Assembly (NCBI GenBank): GCA_018985235.1 | Contig: JADGIG010000142.1 | Location: 1-15,882, forward strand | Direction of reading: 5' to 3' | DNA length: 15,882 nucleotides | From: Sanchytrium tribonematis | Lineage: Eukaryota > Sanchytriomycota > Sanchytriomycetes > Sanchytriales > Sanchytriaceae | In this document: positions 7,969-15,256 of the stretch, in pieces | How the letters are laid out: every line of letters begins with the position of its first letter | Numbering within the stretch: position 1 is the stretch's first letter | Translations under genes and position numbers: made by a program | The notes under the pieces: model-generated | Seen by the model: only the letters and a program-made list of their open reading frames with translations | Database searches by the model: none | Told to the model about the DNA's origin: nothing

Positions 7969-8919
7969 ATGTTCAATTTACTTTGCATTTTATATTCATA
8001 TCATCATTGTGTGGTTGGTGCAGGTCCAGCAGGCATCACCATGGCTCATTTATTATCCAAACAATTTCCCAATGATCAAATTACATTAATGGGTGATGAT
8101 AAAAATGGTGGCAATTTAAATAAAGTCAAAAATGAATTAAGCAACACCCCATATCACATTTTTAATGAATATGGTATTAATATGCAACTTGATCATTTAG
8201 ATATATTTAAATCATTTAAAGCAAAAGACCGATTTCAATTCCCACTTATTTCTGAGATTGTAGAAATGGTCAATCAAATTCGCAATGACTTAAACAGAAA
8301 TGGGAATTTTATTCATTCTAAAGTGACTCGTATTGACAGAGTAAATCATCAATTCGAATTGCAATTGATACGAAATGAAATACAAAATTGTGATTTTGTG
8401 TATTTGGCATTGGGTGGTATTCCAAAGCCATTTATTGATTTAAATGGCAATCCACAACAATTTGACATGTATGAATCACTGGAAATGTTGAATGAATCAA
8501 ATGCGCGTGACAAATTATACGATAAACAAATATACATTGTTGGAGATGGTGATACATCTCGATGGATGCAAAACAGGTTAAATTCATTAAAGATATCATT
8601 CGAATTAATTAAAATAAAACACGGTAGTGATGATGATGATGAAGAGGAAAAGGAGATGAATTCAAATGATTATGTATTTTATGCACACGGATTGCAATCT
8701 GCAAATTTGCCTGAAATTAAAATTGATTTTGAAGAAACCATTGGCTCGTGGCTAGCAAGGAATCAATACAATATGTATCACATCAAAGGCAGTGACGCCG
8801 TGATTTATGGATTGGGTGCCATGGTTAAATCTGGACAAGTGAATAATTTCTGGTTTATTGCAGATTTAATTATTGAAAATGTTTATTCTAGAATAGAATC
8901 AATGCAGACAGGACCATGA
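7969..8919 (+). CDS. Flavoprotein p4: secretory-type two-dinucleotide-domain oxidoreductase, array member 4
   Basis: The shortest paralog, 316 residues. The hydrophobic leader contains YHH just before CVVGAGPAG, with GAGPAG at 17-22. Conserved blocks are GGNLNKVKNELSNTPY, ALGGIPKPF, NGNPQQFDMYESLEMLN, GDGDTS (192-197), FYAHG (237-241) and YGLGA (280-284). A Lys-His-Gly-Ser stretch followed by an acidic DDDDEEEKE tract lies between the second nucleotide motif and FYAHG, where p1 and p5 have other unrelated insertions, so this is a variable surface loop. The 3' end overlaps the convergent cysteine-rich gene A by 32 bp (8888-8919), both frames being coding. Confidence 0.86.
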   Translation: MFNLLCILYSYHHCVVGAGPAGITMAHLLSKQFPNDQITLMGDDKNGGNLNKVKNELSNTPYHIFNEYGINMQLDHLDIFKSFKAKDRFQFPLISEIVEMVNQIRNDLNRNGNFIHSKVTRIDRVNHQFELQLIRNEIQNCDFVYLALGGIPKPFIDLNGNPQQFDMYESLEMLNESNARDKLYDKQIYIVGDGDTSRWMQNRLNSLKISFELIKIKHGSDDDDEEEKEMNSNDYVFYAHGLQSANLPEIKIDFEETIGSWLARNQYNMYHIKGSDAVIYGLGAMVKSGQVNNFWFIADLIIENVYSRIESMQTGP

Positions 8920-9391
8920 ATGAGAAAAATGCACTTGCTGATGATGTCGTGGTGGTAGAATTGCCATTGGTTGTGCCATTGGTTGTAGAATTGGTTGTAG
9001 AATTAACTGAAGCATATTGAGAGGCACATGCTTGGATGGATTTATCATGATCATCCATGGTATCTGGATTGGTATTAAAGATGGGACTCATTTTAGCAAT
9101 AAATTGTGAACATTTGTTGGGGCATTGGACGACATCAATGGTCATTTTTGGATTAATATCTTTTAAGCAGATTTGACCCTCTTCTTGATGGCATTTCATG
9201 GCAGATGACCATACGGATGCATCTCGTAAATCATTGTGATTGCAGGATGTAAATAATGATTCAGTTAATTGACCACATTGAATGCAGACTGGGGTGGTTG
9301 TAGTGGATCCAATATCGGGGATGGGACCTGAAAAGCATTTTTGGACGGATTTAAATGCTGTATTGCAACTAGATGAGAGAGTAGATGTCAT
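8888..9391 (-). CDS. Ten-cysteine protein A with Ser/Thr/Asn-rich stalk and GPI-like hydrophobic tail
   Basis: A 167-residue protein of unknown function. Cysteines fall at 9, 19, 36, 39, 50, 67, 75, 90, 94 and one near 128, with blocks CxQCGQLTESLF, SVWSSAMKCH and CPNKCSQF shared with gene B. A stalk of NSTTN-type repeats follows with several N-glycosylation sequons. The C-terminus (AFFSFMVLSALILF) is a hydrophobic tail with nothing after it, typical of a GPI-attachment signal. I start at ATG 9391; the frame extends upstream only to a TTG at 9466 through what looks like the promoter. From this ATG there is no signal peptide, which conflicts with GPI anchoring. It could instead be a tail-anchored protein or have an unrecognised 5' exon. 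It overlaps the end of p4. Confidence 0.75.
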   Translation of the reverse strand: MTSTLSSSCNTAFKSVQKCFSGPIPDIGSTTTTPVCIQCGQLTESLFTSCNHNDLRDASVWSSAMKCHQEEGQICLKDINPKMTIDVVQCPNKCSQFIAKMSPIFNTNPDTMDDHDKSIQACASQYASVNSTTNSTTNGTTNGNSTTTTSSASAFFSFMVLSALILF

Positions 9392-9443
9392 TTGGTGATA
9401 GATTGGATGATTGTCTGTTTTATAAATGAGAGAACCAATCACA
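9392..9443 (-). promoter_or_regulatory. Promoter of gene A: inverted CCAAT box plus TATA box
   Basis: On the gene strand TGTGATTGGT (9443-9434) is followed by ATTTATAAAA (9427-9418) and then ATG at 9391. The same 10-mer occurs at almost the same distance before gene B. The whole gap to the upstream gene B stop is 71 bp. Confidence 0.65.
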
Positions 9444-9462
9444 GAATGTAAAATCAATTTAT

Positions 9463-9951
9463 TCAAATCAACATCAAAGTAGACAATGTCAACATTGTGA
9501 ATGAGGTGCTACTAGCAGAGGATGTTGCAGTAGAATTGTTTGAATCGCCACTCGTTGTTGAATTGCCATTTGGCAAATCATTTGGATATTTATCAGCGCA
9601 ATCTTGAATCAGTTTCTCTTGACCGTGTAAATCAGAACTATTGAAAATGGAAGGATTCACTTTTGCAACAAATTGGGAGCATTGATTTGAACATTTTACC
9701 ACATCAATTTTAGTATCTTTACCTTTGACACAATATTCCCCATTCTCTTTGTGGCATTGCATAGCAGCAGTCCATACAGATTTGTTTTGTAAATCGGTTG
9801 AATTACAACTTGCAAATAATACTTCTGTTAAATCCCCACATTTGCCACATAACGCAGAAGAATCAGCAGAGGCATTGGCATCTACGGCGGTTGAGAAACA
9901 TGATGATGAAGCCTTATAAGCTGTTTGGCAATCTGATGACAATGATTCCAT
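9463..9951 (-). CDS. Ten-cysteine protein B, paralog of A, with GPI-like tail
   Basis: A 162-residue paralog of protein A arranged head to tail with it. N-terminal SLSSDCQTAYKASSSCF matches A's TLSSSCNTAFKSVQKCF. The shared core is CGKCGDLTEVLFASCN, SVWTAAMQCH, CxKG, KCSNQCSQFVAK and a last Cys in QDCADKYP, giving the same ten-cysteine pattern. An Asn/Ser/Thr-rich stretch (GNSTTSGDSNNSTATSS) precedes a hydrophobic end (SFTMLTLSTLMLI). As in A, no signal peptide precedes the first Cys. The pattern suggests a disulfide-rich surface domain; no named family is recognised, and it does not fit the fungal CFEM spacing. The start is the only ATG before the conserved block. Confidence 0.77.
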   Translation of the reverse strand: MESLSSDCQTAYKASSSCFSTAVDANASADSSALCGKCGDLTEVLFASCNSTDLQNKSVWTAAMQCHKENGEYCVKGKDTKIDVVKCSNQCSQFVAKVNPSIFNSSDLHGQEKLIQDCADKYPNDLPNGNSTTSGDSNNSTATSSASSTSFTMLTLSTLMLI

Positions 9952-10001
9952 TTTACATCAAAATATTTGATTTCTATTTATGTGCTTGTTGACCAATCAC
10001 A
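9952..10001 (-). promoter_or_regulatory. Promoter of gene B: inverted CCAAT box plus TATA-like box
   Basis: On the gene strand TGTGATTGGT (10001-9992) is followed by TAAATAG (9980-9974) and then ATG at 9951. The 10-mer starts 41 nt before the ATG, against 43 nt in gene A. The rest of the gap up to p5 (10002-10194) shows no gene; it serves the divergent p5. Confidence 0.65.
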
Positions 10002-10122
10002 CAAGGTAGAGATAAACGGACAAGCAAATTGTCTCATAATAAATCACGAATCATATTATGGAGGGATAAACAGGCAAAATACAATTACAGTGACAATTGC
10101 GCTTAATGTTTTCACAAAATCA

Positions 10123-10149
10123 TTTGTAATATTTGTAATATTTGTGTCA
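10123..10149. repeat. 9-bp tandem repeat TTTGTAATA upstream of p5
   Basis: TTTGTAATA occurs at 10123-10131 and 10132-10140, followed by a diverged TTTGTGTCA. It sits 46 to 72 nt before the p5 ATG. No role can be assigned. Confidence 0.6.
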
Positions 10150-10194
10150 CTTGTAATTTGATTTTGAATGACAATAGACGCACAATTTTACAAC

Positions 10195-11220
10195 ATGTTG
10201 ATTTTACACTTTATTCTATTTTCTATTCATCATTGTATTGTAGGTGCTGGACCAGCAGGTGCGATATTGGCACGGCAATTATCCAAAGCATTCCCAGAAG
10301 ATGAAATCACATTAATCGACAAATATTTCAATGGAGGTAATTTGAACAAAGTAAAGAATGAATACAGTAATGTAAACTACATCCATTATGATACATTTAC
10401 TTCGGCTTTGGGTTTGAATCAAGAAAAGAATAATTTGCCGGTTTATAGCAAATTTGAGATGTATAAAAATCAAGACACTATCCACGTCCCTAAACTAAGC
10501 GATTTGATCAACTTGATCAACGAATTGAGATATTACATGTCAACTAGCAATAAAATTAGCACTCTCAAAGGGCAAGTCACCTCCATCAAAATATTTGAAA
10601 ATCATTTTCAATTAAGTTTAATGACACTCAAAAGTCGCTTTCGATTCATTAATAAAATGCGACAGGATAAAATTAATTGTGATCGAGTTCATTTGGCAAT
10701 CGGTGGTGTACCTAAACCATTTTTTGAAATGAATGGGAATCCGCAACAATATAATATGTATCAATCACTTGATTTATTAAATTCTGAAAATGTAGAGTCA
10801 ATTTTGAATAAAAAGCAAATTTATGTGGTCGGAAATGGAGCAACTGCGCAGTGGATGAAAACCAAATTAAGAAACTTGCAAATACCATTTTATCTTGTTG
10901 TAAGTGATGATAGGAGTAAAACCAACTCGTGTGTGGAAGAAGGCGAAATATTAAGTGCAGAAACATTTAAAGGAAAAAAATTCAGTGGTAATGATATCAT
11001 ATTCTATGCGCATGGATTGACCAGTGCCAAATTGCCATCTGTTTTTCTTGGAAGAAGGAAGATTGAAATCAACAAAGTTAAGCTAACCTATGGCGTTATT
11101 GATTTTACTACAGAGGATAACAAGCATTTGTTTTACGGACTAGGAGCCATGTCAGATTCTGTTGCTTTTATTACAATTAAAAATGCAGCTGATAGAGTAA
11201 TTGAAAAACTGAAAGAGTGA
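10195..11220 (+). CDS. Flavoprotein p5: secretory-type two-dinucleotide-domain oxidoreductase, separated array member
   Basis: A 341-residue paralog, closest to p1 by eye in its blocks (GAGPAGAILARQLSKAFP, YFNGGNLNKVKNEYSN, IGGVPKPFFEMNGNPQQYNMY). The hydrophobic leader (1-11) ends in HHCIV before GAGPAG (17-22). The second nucleotide motif is GNGATA (213-218), with Ala for the Asp seen in p1, p2 and p4. FYAHG starts at 270 and FYGLGA at 313. A basic insertion (LKSRFRFINKMRQDK) lies before the GGVP strand. An in-frame ATG at 10168 is rejected because the paralog leader begins at 10195. Unlike p2-p4 its leader lacks AGGAGTA. It is split from the main array by the A/B pair, and its stop is 12 nt from the convergent subtilisin stop. 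Confidence 0.86.
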   Translation: MLILHFILFSIHHCIVGAGPAGAILARQLSKAFPEDEITLIDKYFNGGNLNKVKNEYSNVNYIHYDTFTSALGLNQEKNNLPVYSKFEMYKNQDTIHVPKLSDLINLINELRYYMSTSNKISTLKGQVTSIKIFENHFQLSLMTLKSRFRFINKMRQDKINCDRVHLAIGGVPKPFFEMNGNPQQYNMYQSLDLLNSENVESILNKKQIYVVGNGATAQWMKTKLRNLQIPFYLVVSDDRSKTNSCVEEGEILSAETFKGKKFSGNDIIFYAHGLTSAKLPSVFLGRRKIEINKVKLTYGVIDFTTEDNKHLFYGLGAMSDSVAFITIKNAADRVIEKLKE

Positions 11221-11232
11221 TTTGATTTGAAT

Positions 11233-13140
11233 TTATTCAACTAAAAATGACTCTGATGTCCATTCTACATAGCTATTTGCATCCTTGACATTCCCCATCG
11301 GTCTTTGCGCCAATAATCTAAACGTGTAATTCCCTTGAGGAATTTTCTCCCATTTTTTATGATCTGCTGTAAAACATCCAACACACACCATCCCATTCTC
11401 AAAATACTGCTTCAACTCAATCTGCTTATATTTGACATTATCCTGCTCAAATTCACCTTCTAATTTCCTCAAATGCTGCTGATAATAAACCAATCCCAAA
11501 ATATGAGAATTATTTTGAATTTGGATTTGGAGTGCTTCAATGGGGTGATTAATGCGTAATCCAATATAATCTGACATGATATTGAAATTAGAGCCAGATT
11601 TGACCAATTTGGGCCATCCATTCATGAATAATTGAACTTTATTATAATCTCCTTGATACCCAAAATATGGAATAGAATATTGCTGAGAAGACTCAATATT
11701 TACATAACCACTATATAAATAGGTTTCGGGTGCTTTAGAAGTGATCTTGACATAAATATGTCGAGTGGTTTCTGGTTGGAGGGTCAATTTTTCATAAGCC
11801 GTGTAGAATTCGTGTTTTTGGAGAGAATAATGCAAATCTCTGTTCACATCTTGGACTGATACCATATTTGAGTGAGATATTTTGACATCCATGGGTGTCT
11901 TTAATGTATTTTTAATGGAAATAAGCTGATATTGATTTCCTTTGATTTGATTGGTTAGAACCATTAAATCACTTTTGAAAGTATTCAGCATTTGGATCAT
12001 ACCGGCACCTTGCTGGATAACTGATGAGTTGAATGGTTTAGCCGTGGCCATTGTTTTGGATCTAAAATCTTTTAAATCTCCAAAATGTTCCATGTAAAGC
12101 GCAGCGCAACCAGCGACATACGGTGATGCCATGGACGTTCCGGACCATACATCATAACAAGGTTGATCGTCACAAAATTTCATTGGGACACTACTACGGA
12201 TATCGACGCCAGGAGAGGCAATCTCTGGTTTCAGTTGTAATTCCGGTGTGAGACCCCACGAACTAAATACAGCTACTTTAGATGCACTGGCAGCAGCAAC
12301 AGCAAATGCGTATTGAGAAACGGCGGGGCTGCCAGCTGTAAAAAGCCCAGATTTGCCATCATTTCCATTTGCATTTAAAATCAAAATTCCAAGTTTCTGC
12401 ATTTTAGCGTAAATGGATTCGATGAAACCTGCATCCCATCCTCCGACTAGCCCCAAAGACATGTTAATGACGTTCATTTTATCCTTCACAGCTTGTTCCA
12501 AGGCCTCGTAAACTTGAATATAATCTTCATCTTGCACACCTTCTCTAAACACTTTGTAAGCACCTAAAAGGGCATTTGGTGCTACCCCTGTGACCTCATC
12601 ATCATTTCCTGCTACAATACCAGCCACATGGCTGCCGTGTCCCAAAGAATCCAAGCAGTCTGTTTTTTCCAATTCTCCTGTGAAATCATAACATGCTACA
12701 ATTCTGGACTTATTTTGTGTAATAAATGCAGGATGGTGATAATCTATGCCTGTGTCGATGATGCCTACTCTAATATTCTTGCCAGATACACCAAATTGAG
12801 ATCGAACATCTGAAACCTGAGTGACATTGTGCATATCTGTAAATTCTGATAGGACACGATCATTTTTAGCTGGCGCAACTGGCTTTACTAGCGTATATCT
12901 TGGCAATTCGGTAATGGTGTGTGAGTTGGAGATTCGGGAGATTTTATGGAATTGATTCTTTGGCAAATCCACATGGATAAAATTGGATAAATAGGTGTAT
13001 GATTTGTACTTAATATTCAATTTGGATAATCGGGATGTAATTGGATGATGGTCTGCCTTCAATTGGTGCTTTGAAAAGCCATCTAATTGAGTCTGATCGC
13101 TAATTTTGATAATAAATGAAGCAAATACGACGGGAAGCAT
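11233..13140 (-). CDS. Secreted subtilisin-family (S8) serine protease
   Basis: A 635-residue endopeptidase. Residues 2-13 (LPVVFASFIIKI) form a short uncharged signal-peptide-like segment. A propeptide resembling an inhibitor I9 region follows to about residue 95. The catalytic domain (about 120-370) shows Asp129 in VGIIDTGID, His168 in LGHGSHVAG, the oxyanion Asn260 in NANGND and Ser336 in SGTSMASPYVAG. Cys150/Cys162 and Cys323/Cys328 could form disulfides. His and Ser are about 168 residues apart with no PA domain between them, unlike larger Vpr or C5a-peptidase types. Residues about 390-635 are a beta-rich C-terminal region resembling Fn3-like domains of fungal subtilases, with a late CVGC. 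All catalytic residues are present, so it should be active. It converges on p5 with 12 nt between stops. Confidence 0.93.
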   Translation of the reverse strand: MLPVVFASFIIKISDQTQLDGFSKHQLKADHHPITSRLSKLNIKYKSYTYLSNFIHVDLPKNQFHKISRISNSHTITELPRYTLVKPVAPAKNDRVLSEFTDMHNVTQVSDVRSQFGVSGKNIRVGIIDTGIDYHHPAFITQNKSRIVACYDFTGELEKTDCLDSLGHGSHVAGIVAGNDDEVTGVAPNALLGAYKVFREGVQDEDYIQVYEALEQAVKDKMNVINMSLGLVGGWDAGFIESIYAKMQKLGILILNANGNDGKSGLFTAGSPAVSQYAFAVAAASASKVAVFSSWGLTPELQLKPEIASPGVDIRSSVPMKFCDDQPCYDVWSGTSMASPYVAGCAALYMEHFGDLKDFRSKTMATAKPFNSSVIQQGAGMIQMLNTFKSDLMVLTNQIKGNQYQLISIKNTLKTPMDVKISHSNMVSVQDVNRDLHYSLQKHEFYTAYEKLTLQPETTRHIYVKITSKAPETYLYSGYVNIESSQQYSIPYFGYQGDYNKVQLFMNGWPKLVKSGSNFNIMSDYIGLRINHPIEALQIQIQNNSHILGLVYYQQHLRKLEGEFEQDNVKYKQIELKQYFENGMVCVGCFTADHKKWEKIPQGNYTFRLLAQRPMGNVKDANSYVEWTSESFLVE

Positions 13141-13182
13141 TCTTATTGACTATTTGGGGACGAAAAGATTATAAAGTGGTCA
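13141..13182 (-). promoter_or_regulatory. Candidate TATA box of the subtilisin gene
   Basis: On the gene strand TTTATAA (13175-13169) lies 28 nt before the ATG at 13140, close to the TATA-to-ATG distances of genes A and B (26 and 22 nt). No CCAAT box like theirs is seen. Confidence 0.45.
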
Positions 13183-13243
13183 TTTGATTTGATATTTGCA
13201 ATTTATGGTGACATTTGGATGTGAAAGGGGAATATTGCAAATG

Positions 13244-13277
13244 TATTGCGAATTTTAAATTATTGCGAATTTTAAAA
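13244..13277. repeat. 17-bp tandem duplication
   Basis: TATTGCGAATTTTAAAT (13244-13260) is repeated as TATTGCGAATTTTAAAA (13261-13277), and a partial TATTGCAAATG precedes it at 13233. It adjoins the left edge of the transposon-remnant block. Confidence 0.85.
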
Positions 13278-13290
13278 TTTATTTTACAAT
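13276..13290. repeat. 15-bp direct repeat, left copy, bounding the LINE block
   Basis: AATTTATTTTACAAT here is identical to 15242-15256. The two copies enclose all recognised reverse-transcriptase-derived sequence. It could be an old target-site duplication, but the sequence is AT-rich and a chance match is possible. Confidence 0.4.
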
Positions 13291-13448
13291 GATTTTGATA
13301 CTTAACCCGAGGAGAACCGCATCGGACTAAATATCTACACATTCAAGTCCCTCGCCTTTCAATTGCCCGTGGTAATCAATGGAATTTAGTAGATTTTTTG
13401 GTAACAAACAAACGGCAAACATGAAGCAGATAATTTACAAAACACAGA

Positions 13449-14430
13449 TCAGGCATTATAGAGAACAATTTGGGGACTAGAGACATCACCTTGAGTGAAA
13501 CCTTGATTGGTGGAAACATATTTTGAAGTGAATTGGCCCAGTCAGAGCCTTAAGTTCTGGGATCTACAGAGCTCCCAAATGATTTGTTTAAACAGAATGG
13601 AGCAATTGTCGTAAGTTAGGAAGTTATAAATAGATGTTCTATTCAACTTATCAAGGCTTTATATTTGCATTTTCCAATCTCTCAATCTCAGCATTAATAT
13701 CAAAAACACAGTCGCTAACACTTAAATTTGACTGATAGCCATTTTGACGATGGGATGGCATAAAAATGTTATGGTTTTCGTTGGAAATCATTTTACAGAA
13801 CAATTTTTTAATGTATGACGAGACACCGATGTATCTGTTATGGTTGACAAAGTCTGTACCGTGTCACTACATTTCAATAGATCGGGTGTTATACCCATTA
13901 TAAGTCATAAATTAAAATTTTTAAAAGCATTTCTTTAAATGATTTCGAGGCATTCCGCAACATCTCTAAATCTATTTCGTCAGGTCCATTAGATTTGCCT
14001 TTGGAAAGTGAATTCAAGGCATGTTGAGGTCATCAGTGGAAAATCGGAAAGAATCGGTGGAAAAAGGAAAATTACTATTTAAATCGACAGATTCTTCTGT
14101 ATTCCATTTCAATTTTAACGAATCAATATATTGGTCCAATTTGCGATAGTCCATCATTGTGTCTTTGTTAAATTTTCTTCCTCTACCAACATTGAATGTA
14201 TTAATTTCATTTCTTGTGGATTGAACTTGCTGTTGAGATAGTAAATCCTATGCAATTTGAGAGATGGGGGTTACGGGGAGGCATCGTTTAGTGAATTTTA
14301 ATCTGAATTATGATCATTGCGGCATCATTTGGGGGATGGGGGTGAAACAGGGATTGTAAAAGTGGATTATATTTAAGTGCAGCAAGTGCTACTTTAACTG
14401 CATCTTCATTACGTTTCGGTAAAATAATCT
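13449..14430 (-). pseudogene. LINE A: broken reverse-transcriptase region of a non-LTR retrotransposon
   Basis: Minus-strand pieces in shifting frames give an ordered reverse transcriptase. A Gln/Asn-rich pre-RT piece (14247-14014) comes first. Piece 1 (14020-13898) has LSKGKSNGPDEIDLEML, matching the LINE 'GKA.GPDgI..E.L' block. Piece 2 (13863-13651) has DFVNHNRYIGVSSYIKKLF, matching 'd..NYRpISLls...Klf', and RQNGYQSNLSVSDCVFDI, matching 'Q.GFr...St.D'. Piece 3 (13514-13449) has NQGFTQGDVSSP, the 'G..QGD.lSP' motif. The catalytic F/YxDD was not found. At least three frameshifts or stops separate the pieces, so it is dead. The stretch 14430-14248 is more degraded (EIILPKRNEDAVKVALAAL). This explains the apparently gene-free interval. 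Confidence 0.8.
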
Positions 14431-14431
14431 C

Positions 14432-14446
14432 TAATATTGTATTATA
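14432..14446. repeat. Probable target-site duplication of LINE B, left copy
   Basis: TAATATTGTATTATA is identical to 15165-15179. It sits exactly at the TTA-rich 3' tail of LINE B (minus orientation). Confidence 0.65.
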
Positions 14447-15164
14447 ATAATAATAATAAATTTATTCTTTGATGGCTGACTTGTCAAATCAATGCCCACC
14501 AATTTAATCCGGCCACTTAAGCAGGGGTTATAATATTTTTTAGTGATTTTAAAAGATCAAAAATTTGGTCCTCAGTACCGCTTTTAAGTATATTGTATAT
14601 GTACATTTCATCCCAGTGCTTGTAATTACATTCGCCTTCGAAATGAATTAGCGAATCAAATGGTTGCAAACACATTTTGCAAATTCCTTTTTTAATAGGG
14701 AAATGTCCCATAAGAAATTTCACACCTAGTTGAAGTACATGGTGTGTGTAATTGTAAAAATACTTGTTTTTTAGTAATAATTGTGGATGAAATAGGTAGA
14801 TTTGTTGCTCTTTTTGCCTCGTTTGAATCCCACATTTCTGCTAATCTCTCTTCTACAGCAGCGTCTAATTCCTCTCTAGTCTCGTGTACAAGTGGCTCAT
14901 ATTCATTTATGTTATTTGCAATCGACGTATTACATTTTAATAAATCTATATAGAAATCTGGAGTTTCCAAATCTTCATTTTGAAGATGTTTAGTCAAATT
15001 ACATATTTGATTTTCAGATCAAATTCTTGCTTTTGAATATAATTCATTGGCATTATGAAATTTTCCCAATAGCTCATGAATTTTTCGAGTGTTGGAAAAT
15101 AATTCATTGATCGCATTTCTACGAATTGATTCAAGTTTTGGCAAGTAATGTCTATCCCAGAGTG
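14447..15164 (-). mobile_element. LINE B: 5'-truncated non-LTR retrotransposon insertion
   Basis: About 718 bp between 15-bp direct repeats. In minus orientation it begins mid-coding at 15164, ends its reading frame with TAA at 14519-14517, then has about 70 nt of 3' UTR finishing in a TTA/TAA microsatellite tail next to the left repeat. A truncated 5' end, simple-repeat tail and 10-20 bp target duplication are the usual signs of target-primed reverse transcription. It is inserted in or beside LINE A. Confidence 0.72.
14517..15164 (-). pseudogene. C-terminal part of the LINE B polyprotein, broken
   Basis: The frame is open from the element boundary at 15164 (LWDRHYLPKLESIRR) with one in-frame TGA at 15019-15021. 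It continues through an acidic helical region (REELDAAVEERLAEMW) to about 14740. A frameshift near a CACACACC tract moves it to the frame ending at 14517. The last part has LMGHFPIKKGICKMC followed by HFEGEC. This fits the 'LTGHG.F..YL......C..C...E...H....C' zinc-knuckle end of LINE and related reverse-transcriptase proteins. Two lesions show it is not functional. Confidence 0.68.
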
Positions 15165-15179
15165 TAATATTGTATTATA
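15165..15179. repeat. Probable target-site duplication of LINE B, right copy
   Basis: TAATATTGTATTATA lies at the truncated 5' edge of LINE B and is identical to 14432-14446. Confidence 0.65.
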
Positions 15180-15241
15180 TTAGATAAATTCCATCCTAGG
15201 AATTTGTTGGACCTTGATCTCACTTGCAATCAAAAAAAAAT

Positions 15242-15256
15242 AATTTATTTTACAAT
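15242..15256. repeat. 15-bp direct repeat, right copy, bounding the LINE block
   Basis: AATTTATTTTACAAT is identical to 13276-13290. A run of nine A (15232-15240) lies just inside it on the plus strand. Confidence 0.4.

Noticed and set aside
9392-9466. In-frame extension of gene A to 9466 as a signal peptide
   Set aside because: It starts with TTG, not ATG, and the DNA contains the CCAAT and TATA elements shared with gene B.
13300-13360. tRNA-like sequence with CGAG/CTCG and GGACT/AGTCC pairing and a TTCAAGT stretch
   Set aside because: No consistent T-stem, anticodon arm or D-arm can be drawn; the pairing arms are nested incorrectly for a tRNA.
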